The translations under genes and the position numbers were made by a program. Below are positions 45,188 through 52,669 of a stretch of DNA of 64,000 nucleotides, piece after piece. The notes below the pieces were generated by a model. It made no database searches. It saw only the letters and a list, made by a program, of their open reading frames with translations, and was not told where the DNA came from. The stretch is from Bacillota bacterium (GTDB taxonomy: Bacteria; Bacillota; Bacilli; Paenibacillales; NBRC-103111): the NCBI GenBank assembly GCA_023386955.1, contig JAEWIS010000044.1:124001-188000 (forward strand), given 5' to 3'. Numbering within the stretch: the first letter of the stretch is position 1; every line of letters starts with the position of its first letter.

Positions 45188-45979
45188 ATGGATAATTACG
45201 TGAACAGCTCCAATCGGTACCGGCGGTACAAGGCGCATGTGAATATTTTCGGGATTAGCCAGCTTCATCTCAAAAGCCCCTATCTGGTAGCCATGTGGTC
45301 CGTCATTTTTCCGGGCTTCGGGCACCTCATTTTATCCAAATATGTGCGCGGTGTACTGCTGGTAGCCTGGGAGCTTTTTATCAACCAGCGCATTCAGCTG
45401 AATCTGGCTATGGTGTATTCCTTCACGGGGAGAATGGAGGAGGCGAAGCAGGTGCTGGATATGCGGATTTTGCATTTATACATTCCGGTATATCTGTTTG
45501 CCATCTGGGACAGCTACCGCACCACAGTGGACATGAACAAAATCTATATTCTGGCCGAACGTGAAAATGCGCCTTTTAACAGCTTCAGTCTGGGAGCGCT
45601 GGAGATCAACTACTTGGACAAAAAAAATCCGCTGGCCGCCATTATGTGCTCTTTGGCCATCCCCAGCGTCGGACAATTGTACATCAACCGGTTTATTCTC
45701 GGATTTTTCAATCTGGTGATGGGCGTCGTTCTGATTTACTATTCCCACCTCTATGAAGCGATTCATTTTATGATCCTGGGCCAACTGGAGCAATCCATTC
45801 AGGTGCTGGATGCTCAATGGCTTTTGTATTTTCCCTCCTTTTATTTTTTCTCCATCTATGACGCCTATATCAACACGGTAGAGAATAATAAGCTGTTCGA
45901 ATCCGAACAGAAGAACTTCCTGCGCCAGAATTTCCAGCCCAAGGGCTTCCGAATCAGGAAAGGGAATAAGGTGGTGTAA
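45188..45979 (+). CDS. Membrane protein made of two repeated halves, function unknown
   Basis: A 263-residue protein with four main hydrophobic segments in two homologous halves. Half 1 (about 31-125) runs SPYLVAMWSVIFPGFGHL, then a second span, MEEAKQVLD, LYIPVYLFAIWDSY and TTVDMNKI. Half 2 (about 147-243) runs NPLAAIMCSLAIPSVGQL, then LEQSIQVLD, LYFPSFYFFSIYDAY and NTVENNKL. The PGFGHL/PSVGQLY turn resembles TM2-type small membrane modules. No catalytic motif is seen. It is 3 bases upstream of the next gene, so the two form an operon. Confidence 0.75.
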   Translation: MDNYVNSSNRYRRYKAHVNIFGISQLHLKSPYLVAMWSVIFPGFGHLILSKYVRGVLLVAWELFINQRIQLNLAMVYSFTGRMEEAKQVLDMRILHLYIPVYLFAIWDSYRTTVDMNKIYILAERENAPFNSFSLGALEINYLDKKNPLAAIMCSLAIPSVGQLYINRFILGFFNLVMGVVLIYYSHLYEAIHFMILGQLEQSIQVLDAQWLLYFPSFYFFSIYDAYINTVENNKLFESEQKNFLRQNFQPKGFRIRKGNKVV

Positions 45980-45982
45980 CCG

Positions 45983-46435
45983 ATGCAGATAGTGGCCACA
46001 TTCGAGCATACTGTGTTTTTGGAGATGGCCCTGTCCCAGCTTAAGGAACGGGGGATTTCCGATCTGTTCGCCCTTCCGCTGGACAACCGGACGGAGGAAC
46101 GGCGTCTGTTGGACACCCTTCATTATTCGGACGGGGCCACCTTGATGGGCAAGGGAATGGTCCTGGCGGCTTTGCTCTCTGTCGTGGGGGCCAGCCGCGG
46201 CTTTGAGCTGGAATGGGGGCCTGTGTATTGGGGGCTGATTGGGGGGGCATCGGGTTTTGTGACGGGGGTGGCCATTGACCTGTTTATTCATAAGGTGGCC
46301 AAAAAAAAGCGGCGGCTGCTGAAGGGCAAACGGTCGGAGGTGATCCTGATCATCAACTGCGGGGAAACAGATGCAGCTTGGATTGAACCGCTGCTGTGGG
46401 AGCATCTTGCGCTGGGATTAGCCAAAATGGAATAA
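45983..46435 (+). CDS. Small membrane protein of unknown function
   Basis: A 150-residue protein. The N-terminal part (MQIVATFEHTVFLEMALSQL) has a beta-alpha pattern like a small ferredoxin-like or general-stress protein domain, the middle holds two hydrophobic segments with glycine spacing (about 58-72 and 80-102, with WGLIGGASGFVTGVAIDL), and the C-terminus is basic, then a last strand (SEVILIINCG). It is coupled to the two-halves membrane protein upstream (gap of 3 bases), suggesting joint function. The family is not recognised. Confidence 0.7.
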   Translation: MQIVATFEHTVFLEMALSQLKERGISDLFALPLDNRTEERRLLDTLHYSDGATLMGKGMVLAALLSVVGASRGFELEWGPVYWGLIGGASGFVTGVAIDLFIHKVAKKKRRLLKGKRSEVILIINCGETDAAWIEPLLWEHLALGLAKME

Positions 46436-46440
46436 AGGTC

Positions 46441-46482
46441 AAAAAAGATGGCCTGAAGGCATCCTAGCGCCATCAAGCCATC
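46441..46482 (-). terminator. Terminator of the 63-residue gene
   Basis: On the minus strand GATGGC and GCCATC pair (two register options) and are followed by six T (complement of 46441-46446). It can also serve the converging plus-strand operon. Confidence 0.7.
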
Positions 46483-46515
46483 GGGCATTCTTATCTATTC
46501 GGAGCAAAAACGGGA

Positions 46516-46707
46516 TTATACCGTTTTGATCTCCACAACCTTGCGGGTATACCAATCACCGCTCATCGCCTGTACGGCGTCCGGGTTGTACCCTTTCAGC
46601 TGTCCGCGGTAATCCACCTGGCCCCACAGCGTAATCTCCACCTGACTTTTGTAATGAAGGGCATAATCCAAATCTGCATCGTCTTTTAAAATAATTCCGG
46701 GGCGCAT
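46516..46707 (-). CDS. Small protein, function unknown
   Basis: A 63-residue protein beginning MRPGIILKDDADLDYALHYK and ending WYTRKVVEIKTV, without membrane segments or known motifs. The start at 46707 is set by AAAGGAG eight bases upstream. The single small domain appears mostly beta (VEITLWGQVDYRGQL). It follows the ATP-grasp gene's neighbourhood on the same strand but is separated from it by a hairpin-free 80 bases, so a role in sporulation is only a guess from context. Confidence 0.6.
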   Translation of the reverse strand: MRPGIILKDDADLDYALHYKSQVEITLWGQVDYRGQLKGYNPDAVQAMSGDWYTRKVVEIKTV

Positions 46708-46788
46708 ACACACTCTCCTTTGGGTTTGATTTAATGTAGACACCGCAAGGTGGGCTTTGGTTACTCCGTTCACGAAGTTTTCATATTT

Positions 46789-47856
46789 TTACCGGGGACG
46801 AGGGCCTGAGCGGGCAAGAAGCCGTTTGCCATATGCCATAGGATTGCGGTAGGTCCGGTAAAATTCAGAGCTCATTCCGGCCTTGCGGAAAGAATAACGC
46901 TGGTCTCTTCCGTTCATCTCGATGAATTTGACTCTCCCGTTCCGGTCTACGCCCATATCCAGCCCCAGATCGGCGAGACGGGGCAGGTGCCTGTCCAGGC
47001 AGGCTGCGATGTGCAGGGAAACCCGGGCCACTGCCCTTGCCGTTTCCTCTGGAGGAAGCCCGCTGTTCTTGAAAAGAACGGAGCAGCGCTTCACGCTTCC
47101 TCCTTTGGCCACATTGGTCACATGACGTCCGGGCGCTGCCACTTTTCCTACCATGCCGGTAATCTGCCAGGCTCCTGAAAGCCCCTTCTGCACGGAAACC
47201 CGGATGTCGTAGGGCCTCCCCCTGTATTGGGCCAGCATCACCGCTTCCTGGATCAAATAAGGTTTGCCGGCGGTTACCCGGTGAACCAGCGCTCTGGCTT
47301 TGGGGCCGGATAACTTCTGCTGCTTTTTCCATTGGACTAGCCACAGGTCATGACCGGCACGGCTGAGCTTAACGATTCCGTCGCCTACACTGCCGCTGGC
47401 CGGTTTGATGAAGAGAGCGCCGTATTTATTCATGGTTTGGGCCAAGCGGGCGGAGGAATAAGCGAACGTATCGGGCAGATAAGGCTGCAGGCTCTTGTCC
47501 TTGGCCAGAATAGCGGCGATTTTGGTTTTGCTGTAGCGGTTCTTCCGGTTGAAGACCAGCGAGGAACGGGCCAGGCGGGTAAGCTTGGCGTTCATGCGGG
47601 GGCGGAGGGCCAGGTCCCGGTTATGGACAACCCGGGGAAGGGATCTGCGCTGCAGGAGGTAGCGGCGGCCGGAATAGGTATAGCCGGTGACGGAGCTCCC
47701 GGTAATGCGCCGGAGATTCATAAAGAAGGGAGGAGCCAGCTTCAGCTCCTTGGCGGCACGGTTGTACAGGTGAAGCTGCTCGTTGCCGGTATGGCGCGAG
47801 GGGAGACGCGCGAAGGTGTCGTCGTCCAGCAAGATGCCCACAGTTTTGTTCTTCAT
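46789..47856 (-). CDS. YheC/YheD family ATP-grasp protein (spore-associated), copy 1
   Basis: A 355-residue protein. The N-terminal third is a family-specific region (GILLDDDTF), and the rest is an ATP-grasp domain: LPDTFAYSS, the nucleotide loop FIKPASGSVGDGIVKL, PYLIQEAV, RPYDIRVSVQKG, and the metal-binding end LGLDMGVDRNGRVKFIEMNG. YheC/YheD proteins are spore coat or forespore-linked in Bacillus subtilis; ATP-grasp enzymes usually join a carboxylate to an amine, but no substrate is known. It is the outlier of six paralogs in this window, separated from the other five by 5 kb, and lies beside a 92-bp tandem repeat. Confidence 0.88.
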   Translation of the reverse strand: MKNKTVGILLDDDTFARLPSRHTGNEQLHLYNRAAKELKLAPPFFMNLRRITGSSVTGYTYSGRRYLLQRRSLPRVVHNRDLALRPRMNAKLTRLARSSLVFNRKNRYSKTKIAAILAKDKSLQPYLPDTFAYSSARLAQTMNKYGALFIKPASGSVGDGIVKLSRAGHDLWLVQWKKQQKLSGPKARALVHRVTAGKPYLIQEAVMLAQYRGRPYDIRVSVQKGLSGAWQITGMVGKVAAPGRHVTNVAKGGSVKRCSVLFKNSGLPPEETARAVARVSLHIAACLDRHLPRLADLGLDMGVDRNGRVKFIEMNGRDQRYSFRKAGMSSEFYRTYRNPMAYGKRLLARSGPRPR

Positions 47857-47954
47857 CTAGGCTCAACCTCCAGGACCATCAGGGATTGTACACTGCTGTC
47901 CGGACAGCATATGCAACGGAGGCATCAAGCTGAACGGCCCCCACCTACCCTCCC

Positions 47955-48270
47955 ACAACTTGGTCCGATGCCGGAGGCCGGATAAGTTGTGGGAGCTTCG
48001 AATTTGGCAGAGCCAAATTGAAGGGGCTTCAGTGGAAGGGCATCAGACAACTTGGTCCGATGCCGGAGGCCGGATAAGTTGTGGGAGCTTCGAATTTGGC
48101 AAAGCCAAATTGAAGGGGCTCCAGTGAAAGGGCATCAGACAACTTGGTCCGATGCCGGAGGCCGGATAAGTTGTGGGAGCTTCGGATTTGGCAGAGCCAA
48201 ATTGAAGGGGCTTCAGTGGAAGGGCATCAGACAACTTGGTCCGATGCCGGAGGCCGGATAAGTTGTGGGA
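47955..48270. repeat. 92-bp tandem repeat, about 3.5 copies
   Basis: The gap 47857-48272 is filled by a unit repeated at an exact 92-base spacing, with starts at 47955, 48047, 48139 and 48231 (last copy partial), and only a few single-base differences. Each unit has two palindromes: ACAACTT...AAGTTGT enclosing a GCCGGAGGCCGG core, and AATTTGGC-GCCAAATT with a 3-4 base loop. Open frames through it come from the repeat and have no ribosome sites. It lies after the PAP2 gene and before an ATP-grasp gene, both on the minus strand. Confidence 0.92.
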
Positions 48271-48272
48271 GC

Positions 48273-48905
48273 TTAGGCTGTCCGTGACAAACGCCGGTAC
48301 AGCGCCAGAACAATGGCGATCCAGCAGGCACTGGCGGCGTATCCCCCCAGTACATCGCTGGGGTAGTGGACCCCCAGGTAGATCCGGCTGAGCCCGATGG
48401 CTGCAATCAGGATACCGGCGGCAGCAAGCACCGCCGTCCTGCCGGCAACTCCCCGCAGATGCGGCCAAAGGAGCAAGGCCAGAAGACCGTACAGGCTGAA
48501 AGCAGCCATGGAATGGCCGCTGGGAAAGCTGAACCCGGTGGCTTCCGCAAGCCGGTACACCTCAGGCCTTGGGCGGCGGAACAGATGTTTAAGCCCGGTA
48601 TTCAGCAAGGCCGAGCCCAAGGCAATAAACGCGATAAGCCCAAGCTCCCGGCGGAGACCCAGCTTGCGGTACAGAAGGCCCATGATAGCAGCTGTCAACA
48701 GCACCAGCGGAAGGCCTGTCCCCATCCACGAAAGAAAAATCATACCCGGAGTGAGCCAAGGGGATTCCCACCCTTGAATCCGTGCTGCGACACGCTCGTC
48801 AAGGCCTGGAAACGCCTGGAGGCGGATAGTGGCGGCGATGGCGCCGAAGCAGCAGGCGGCAGCCAACGCCGCTGCCGGAAAACCGGTGGGGATGAGACGG
48901 CGCAT
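48273..48905 (-). CDS. PAP2 family phosphatase
   Basis: A 210-residue membrane enzyme of the type 2 phosphatidic acid phosphatase family. All three active-site motifs are seen: KHLFRRPRP, FPSGHSMAAF and SRIYLGVHYPSDV. About six hydrophobic spans surround them. It may dephosphorylate undecaprenyl diphosphate or phosphatidate-type lipids in the membrane. GAAAGGAG precedes the ATG. Its stop codon directly touches the 92-bp repeat. Confidence 0.93.
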   Translation of the reverse strand: MRRLIPTGFPAAALAAACCFGAIAATIRLQAFPGLDERVAARIQGWESPWLTPGMIFLSWMGTGLPLVLLTAAIMGLLYRKLGLRRELGLIAFIALGSALLNTGLKHLFRRPRPEVYRLAEATGFSFPSGHSMAAFSLYGLLALLLWPHLRGVAGRTAVLAAAGILIAAIGLSRIYLGVHYPSDVLGGYAASACWIAIVLALYRRLSRTA

Positions 48906-48990
48906 AAGTATAGAGCTCCTTTCATAAGGCAGATCATATGCCCTCTAGGATATCGTATTGCGGCAGAGACCTGCAAGCATACGCCAAAAC

Positions 48991-49013
48991 GCCCTTCCAC
49001 AGTGTGGAAGGGC
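48991..49013 (-). terminator. Hairpin after the 55-residue gene
   Basis: GCCCTTCCACA and TGTGGAAGGGC form an 11-bp perfect palindrome with practically no loop (in RNA 9 bp and a 5-base loop), followed on the minus strand by TTTT. Confidence 0.75.
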
Positions 49014-49054
49014 GCATTTTGTCATGAGTCTTTGGGTAGTCGGATACAAGAGAA

Positions 49055-49222
49055 TCAGCGGAACAGGTTCCACCATCTTTTCTTATTGCGGACACGAGTG
49101 CGGGTCAATCTGGAGGAAAACGGTACAGATGCGGCGGCAGAGGAAGGGGTGGAGGCCGCCTTTTCCGGAGCGCCGGACAACAGCATCCGGAGTTCTTCCT
49201 GTGTTACGCCTTCTTTATCCAT
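49055..49222 (-). CDS. Small basic protein, function unknown
   Basis: A 55-residue protein starting MDKEGVTQEELRMLLSGAPE, with an Ala/Ser-rich centre and a strongly basic end (RTRVRNKKRWWNLFR). The start at 49222 has AAAGGGGCG nine bases upstream. No signal peptide is present; the basic, aromatic end could bind membrane surface or nucleic acid. It is a single gene with a hairpin after it. I do not recognise the family. Confidence 0.55.
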   Translation of the reverse strand: MDKEGVTQEELRMLLSGAPEKAASTPSSAAASVPFSSRLTRTRVRNKKRWWNLFR

Positions 49223-49438
49223 AATCGTAAACGCCCCTTTGATTAAGGTATTTTCCAAATTGTAGCATGAAGCCTTGTCCTGCACATGGGAAAAAAGTCG
49301 TCATTTTTTTACCTATTTCGACCAGATAAAATTTCATTCCAGACAATTGACTTGATGTATACATCTGTATACAATGGAGTATGAACATTTTCCCTCTCCC
49401 TGCTGCCCGGAGAATACCATCCTTTATAGAGGTGTATT

Positions 49439-49660
49439 ATGGCCGAAACCTACCGTAAATCGAAAGTTGAATCCTTCTGCCAACGACTGGAGGTCAGGAT
49501 TCGGATCTTGAGAAGCCACTTGAAGCAAACGGATTTATCGGATAAGCATGACTTTCTGCAGGGGCAGCTGACCGCACTGGAGCTGGTGCTTCAAGAGTTG
49601 AATGTAGAGTTCGTGCTGAGCCAGACGAAGGAATCTAAGGAATCGGAGGAATCTTCATGA
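49439..49660 (+). CDS. Small helical protein upstream of the YitT gene
   Basis: A 73-residue, charged, probably helical protein (KSKVESFCQRLEVRIRILRS, then QLTALELVLQELNVEFVL) ending in a Glu/Ser/Lys tail. It lacks membrane spans and known motifs. AGAGGTG precedes the ATG. Its stop overlaps the YitT-family start by 4 bases, so the two are coupled and it may be an accessory subunit. Confidence 0.7.
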   Translation: MAETYRKSKVESFCQRLEVRIRILRSHLKQTDLSDKHDFLQGQLTALELVLQELNVEFVLSQTKESKESEESS

Positions 49661-50547
49661 CGGAAGGTCAAGCAGTACTTCAGCAACCCCGGCATGTCAG
49701 ATTGACGACTGCCAAGTTTCTGACCAGAATTCTATTACTTGTGATGGGAGCGGGGCTGGTTTCGGTAGCATTGGAAATATTTTTGGTGCCCAATGCCATT
49801 ATTGACGGCGGCATCACCGGTATATCCATTATTACCTCTCACCTGACCGGCCTGCCCCTCGGTATATTTCTCTTCTTCTTCAATCTACCGTTTCTCTTCC
49901 TCGGTTATAAGCAAATCGGCAAAACCTTTGCCCTCTCCACGCTGTTCGGCGTAGCCATCATGTCCATCGGTACTTATTTTCTCCATCCAGTAAAACCATT
50001 AACCATTGATCCGCTTCTGGCAGCCGTATTTGGCGGTGTTATTCTCGGCGTGGGCGTCGGTCTGGTTATCCGGGTGGGCGGCTCTCTTGACGGCACCGAA
50101 ATCGTCGCAATCCTTCTCACCAAACGGCTTCCCTTCTCTGTAGGGGAATTTGTCATGTGCTTGAATATCTTCATTCTGGGCAGTGCCGGATTTGTGTTCG
50201 GTTGGGACCATGCCATGTATTCACTGATCGCTTATTTTATTGCCTATAAGATGATCGATATTACCATCGAAGGTTTTAATGAATCCAAGGCTGTGTGGGT
50301 GATCAGCGATGATTACCGCGATATCGGGGAAGCCATTATGCGGCGGCTGGGCCGCGGTGTAACGTATATGAACGGGGAAGGCGGTTTTACCGGAGGCGCC
50401 AAAACCGTTATCTTCTGCGTCATTACCCGGATCGAGGAAGCCAAGCTGAAGACTATCGTCGGAGAAATAGACAAGAATGCGTTTGTGGCCGTAGGCAATA
50501 TCCATGACGTGCGCGGCGGCCGCTTCAAGAAGAAGGATATCCACTGA
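49657..50547 (+). CDS. YitT family membrane protein (DUF161 + DUF2179)
   Basis: A 296-residue protein with five or six spans (about residues 20-200) carrying the family sequence VPNAIIDGGITGISII and the GGSLDGTEIVA motif, and a C-terminal soluble DUF2179 domain (about 215-290; KTVIFCVITRIEEAKLK). YitT proteins are abundant in Bacillota; the transported substrate is not known. The start overlaps the stop of the small helical protein, and a terminator follows. Confidence 0.92.
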   Translation: MTEGQAVLQQPRHVRLTTAKFLTRILLLVMGAGLVSVALEIFLVPNAIIDGGITGISIITSHLTGLPLGIFLFFFNLPFLFLGYKQIGKTFALSTLFGVAIMSIGTYFLHPVKPLTIDPLLAAVFGGVILGVGVGLVIRVGGSLDGTEIVAILLTKRLPFSVGEFVMCLNIFILGSAGFVFGWDHAMYSLIAYFIAYKMIDITIEGFNESKAVWVISDDYRDIGEAIMRRLGRGVTYMNGEGGFTGGAKTVIFCVITRIEEAKLKTIVGEIDKNAFVAVGNIHDVRGGRFKKKDIH

Positions 50548-50580
50548 TTTTTGCAGAATGCATCCTGGATTTTCGCCAAA

Positions 50581-50610
50581 AAGGACAGGCCCCAATGGCC
50601 TGTCCTTTTG
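50581..50610 (+). terminator. Terminator of the YitT operon
   Basis: AAGGACAGGCC and GGCCTGTCCTT form a perfect 11-bp stem with loop CCAAT; A and T runs flank it. Confidence 0.93.
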
Positions 50611-50688
50611 TTTAGTCGAAAAGTGGCCCCGGCGCCCAAATGTATATGTCCGCCAACCAGGCTGAAAGAACTATTTCCCCGGAAATGA

Positions 50689-51162
50689 TTATGCGCTTGC
50701 CGGCTGCAGTCTTTTCTCAAAACACATACTGCTGTGACATTCCGTATAAGGCCCAAAACGCGGGATTTCGTAGTAGCCGTTTTTGGCGTAGAAGCGCAAG
50801 GATTCGGGCTGCTCCGGACCTGTCTCCAGCTTGATGATCCGGTAGCCGTCCTTCAGGGCATTCTCTTCAAGATGCCGCAGAATCAGCGCCGCCGCTCCGC
50901 TTCCCCGGTGAGGGCGCTCCACAAAAAAACGCTTCAGCTCCGCTTCTTCCCCTTCCAGGGGCCGGATGGCGCCGCAGCCGATGGGCATATCGCCCAGATA
51001 AGCAACAGCAAAGGAAATTTCCTGCACATGAGGATCGGAAAAATCCAGGGTAAAAATTTCTTCCGGCGGATAACGCTCGAGAAGCTCCTCATCTAAATTC
51101 CGGATCAGCTGATGCAGATGCGGATGGTCGTAGGATACGGAATGGACAGAAATAAGGGGCAT
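50689..51162 (-). CDS. GNAT family N-acetyltransferase
   Basis: A 157-residue acetyltransferase. Typical strands and the acetyl-CoA loop are IGCGAIRPLEGEEAELKRFFV (given in part: GCGAIRPLEGEEAELKR), RPHRGSGAAALILRHLEENA and KLETGPEQPESLRFYAKNGY. The long N-terminal part has the LIRNLDEELLERYP pattern common in this branch. The substrate is unknown. It is a single gene on the minus strand, convergent to the YitT operon. Confidence 0.88.
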   Translation of the reverse strand: MPLISVHSVSYDHPHLHQLIRNLDEELLERYPPEEIFTLDFSDPHVQEISFAVAYLGDMPIGCGAIRPLEGEEAELKRFFVERPHRGSGAAALILRHLEENALKDGYRIIKLETGPEQPESLRFYAKNGYYEIPRFGPYTECHSSMCFEKRLQPASA

Positions 51163-51304
51163 CGTTATCTTCCTTTCGCTCTAAGCGTGCCGCGCTGCCG
51201 CTTCAACGCATTCTCGCGCAGGCGCAGCTTTTTCTCCCTATCATATCAAAAGTATCCGTAATAAGCTACGGAGTTTCTCCTCATTATTGGGTTTGGTATC
51301 CGGG

Positions 51305-51357
51305 GCCTCGTCCGGAGAGTTCGGACGAGGCTTCAGGCATCACTTCACTTTTGGGGG
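51305..51357. repeat. Palindrome with half a CCCCCAAAAGT-family repeat
   Basis: GCCTCGTCCG and CGGACGAGGC form a 10-bp hairpin (51305-51331, 7-base loop). It is followed by CACTTCACTTTTGGGGG (to 51357), which matches the right end of the repeat family at 13704-13821 and 18791-18947. The left end is missing, so this looks like a decayed copy. Confidence 0.45.
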
Positions 51358-51448
51358 TCCTTATATCCACTCCTGTCCAAGATTGGCGCTCCGGGCCTGC
51401 ATAGTATGGTAGCGTAGTGACTCTACACGACCGAAGGAGGAGAGCGCA

Positions 51449-51766
51449 ATGGCAGGAAAGATTCGCATAGAGGATGTCCAGAAGCTCGTGGGCAAACAGG
51501 TGTATTGCTTGAAAAAGGATGGCAGCGTGGCTTCCGGCAAGCTTGTCCGCATCTCCAGCGGCGGCCGGCTCCATCTTCTCCAGAAAAAAGGCAAGGCCCG
51601 GACCAAAGCGGTTCTTCCGCTGGTGCTGTTCGACCTTCTGGCCATCGGCACTGGACCGTATGCGTATGGTGGATATGGTTATCCCGGTTACGGCTATGGC
51701 GGGGGCTTCGGAGGCGGTTTCGGTTATCCCGGCTACGGCTTCGGAGGCGGCTTCCCTTTCATTTAA
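51449..51766 (+). CDS. Small protein with Gly/Tyr-rich tail, possible spore or surface protein
   Basis: A 105-residue protein. Residues 1-60 form a small beta domain (QKLVGKQVYCLKKDGSVASG, then GGRLHLLQKKGKA), and residues 70-105 are a Gly/Tyr/Phe-rich tail of repeated GYGYPGYG and GGGFGGGFGYPGYG units. Such tails occur in spore coat proteins of Bacillota. AAGGAGG lies before the ATG. There is no signal peptide, so it is more likely deposited from the mother cell than secreted. A terminator follows. Confidence 0.72.
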   Translation: MAGKIRIEDVQKLVGKQVYCLKKDGSVASGKLVRISSGGRLHLLQKKGKARTKAVLPLVLFDLLAIGTGPYAYGGYGYPGYGYGGGFGGGFGYPGYGFGGGFPFI

Positions 51767-51773
51767 GGAACGC

Positions 51774-51809
51774 AGGCTGGCGGCTATCTGGCCGGCAGCC
51801 TTTCTTTTT
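51774..51809 (+). terminator. Terminator of the Gly/Tyr-rich gene
   Basis: AGGCTG-CGG pairs with CCG-CAGCCT (one mismatch) over an 8-base loop, followed by TTCTTTTT. Confidence 0.85.
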
Positions 51810-51901
51810 CATAGGGTCCTCCGGATTGACATGGGCGGGCAGGCATGTTTTCATAATAGCATGGTTCGAAGACTACATACGATTGATTGGAGGCAAGTCC
51901 C

Positions 51902-52564
51902 ATGTTTGCCAAACCGGAAGCGATGATCTTCGATATGGACGGCACGTTGTTCCAAACGGAGTCTCTGCTGATCCCTGCTTATCATGCCACATTTGATGAA
52001 ATGCACAGAGAAGGCTCCTACACGGACGAAACGCCGGATGAAAACATTATTATTGGTTGCCTGGGGATGCTGCTGCCGGAAATTTGGCGCCGCGTGCTGC
52101 CTGATGCCAATGAACAGGTCCGCCAGCGGGCGGATGAGCTTTTTGTGAGATATGAACTGGAGTATCTGGAAAAAGGGTATGGAGAGCTTTATCCCGGAGT
52201 GGCGGAAATTCTGAACCGGCTCAAAGCTTCGGGCATCCGCCTGTTTGTGGCCAGCAATGGCCTGGAGGGATATGTCCGGGGGGTTGCCCGGATGAAGGGC
52301 ATCACCCCATTGTTTGAGGAGCTGTACAGCGCAGGGGAGCATCAGACCTCCTCCAAGGTGGATCTGGTCCGGCTTTTGCTGGAGCGCCACAACCTCCGTG
52401 ATGCCTGGATGGTGGGCGACCGTTCCTCCGACGTGGAGGCGGGGCTGAAGAATAATCTCACGGTCATCGGCTGCGACTATGCCGGTTTTGGTGACGGCTC
52501 CGAGCTGGACGGCTCCCATGTGCGCATCCGCAGCTTTGCGGAGCTGCCGGATCTGTATGCTTGA
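51902..52564 (+). CDS. HAD family hydrolase (phosphoglycolate phosphatase-like)
   Basis: A 220-residue phosphatase of the haloacid dehalogenase superfamily with a helical cap. Motif I is FDMDGTLF (nucleophile Asp11), motif II is FVASNG, motif III has Lys in SSKVDLV and motif IV is MVGDRSSDVEAG. Substrate is not visible. The ATG at 51902 is chosen for the GGAGG ten bases upstream; a TTG at 51887 would add five residues. It is a single gene converging on the ATP-grasp operon, with a shared terminator. Confidence 0.9.
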   Translation: MFAKPEAMIFDMDGTLFQTESLLIPAYHATFDEMHREGSYTDETPDENIIIGCLGMLLPEIWRRVLPDANEQVRQRADELFVRYELEYLEKGYGELYPGVAEILNRLKASGIRLFVASNGLEGYVRGVARMKGITPLFEELYSAGEHQTSSKVDLVRLLLERHNLRDAWMVGDRSSDVEAGLKNNLTVIGCDYAGFGDGSELDGSHVRIRSFAELPDLYA

Positions 52565-52594
52565 GGAAAACCAACTCCATATCGCGTGTATGGC

Positions 52595-52637
52595 AAAAGC
52601 AGGACCTTCGGTGGTAAACCGGTGGTCCTGCTTTTTT
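52595..52637. terminator. Bidirectional terminator between the HAD gene and the ATP-grasp operon
   Basis: AGCAGGACC and GGTCCTGCT form a 9-bp perfect stem with a 17-base loop (itself partly paired), flanked by A and T runs on both sides. Confidence 0.9.
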
Positions 52638-52669
52638 GAATAGGATGATGCTTCCTAAGCACTCTCCGG

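Noticed and set aside
47955..48270. Possible CRISPR array
   Set aside because: The 92-base period repeats throughout; there are no unique spacers and no cas genes nearby.
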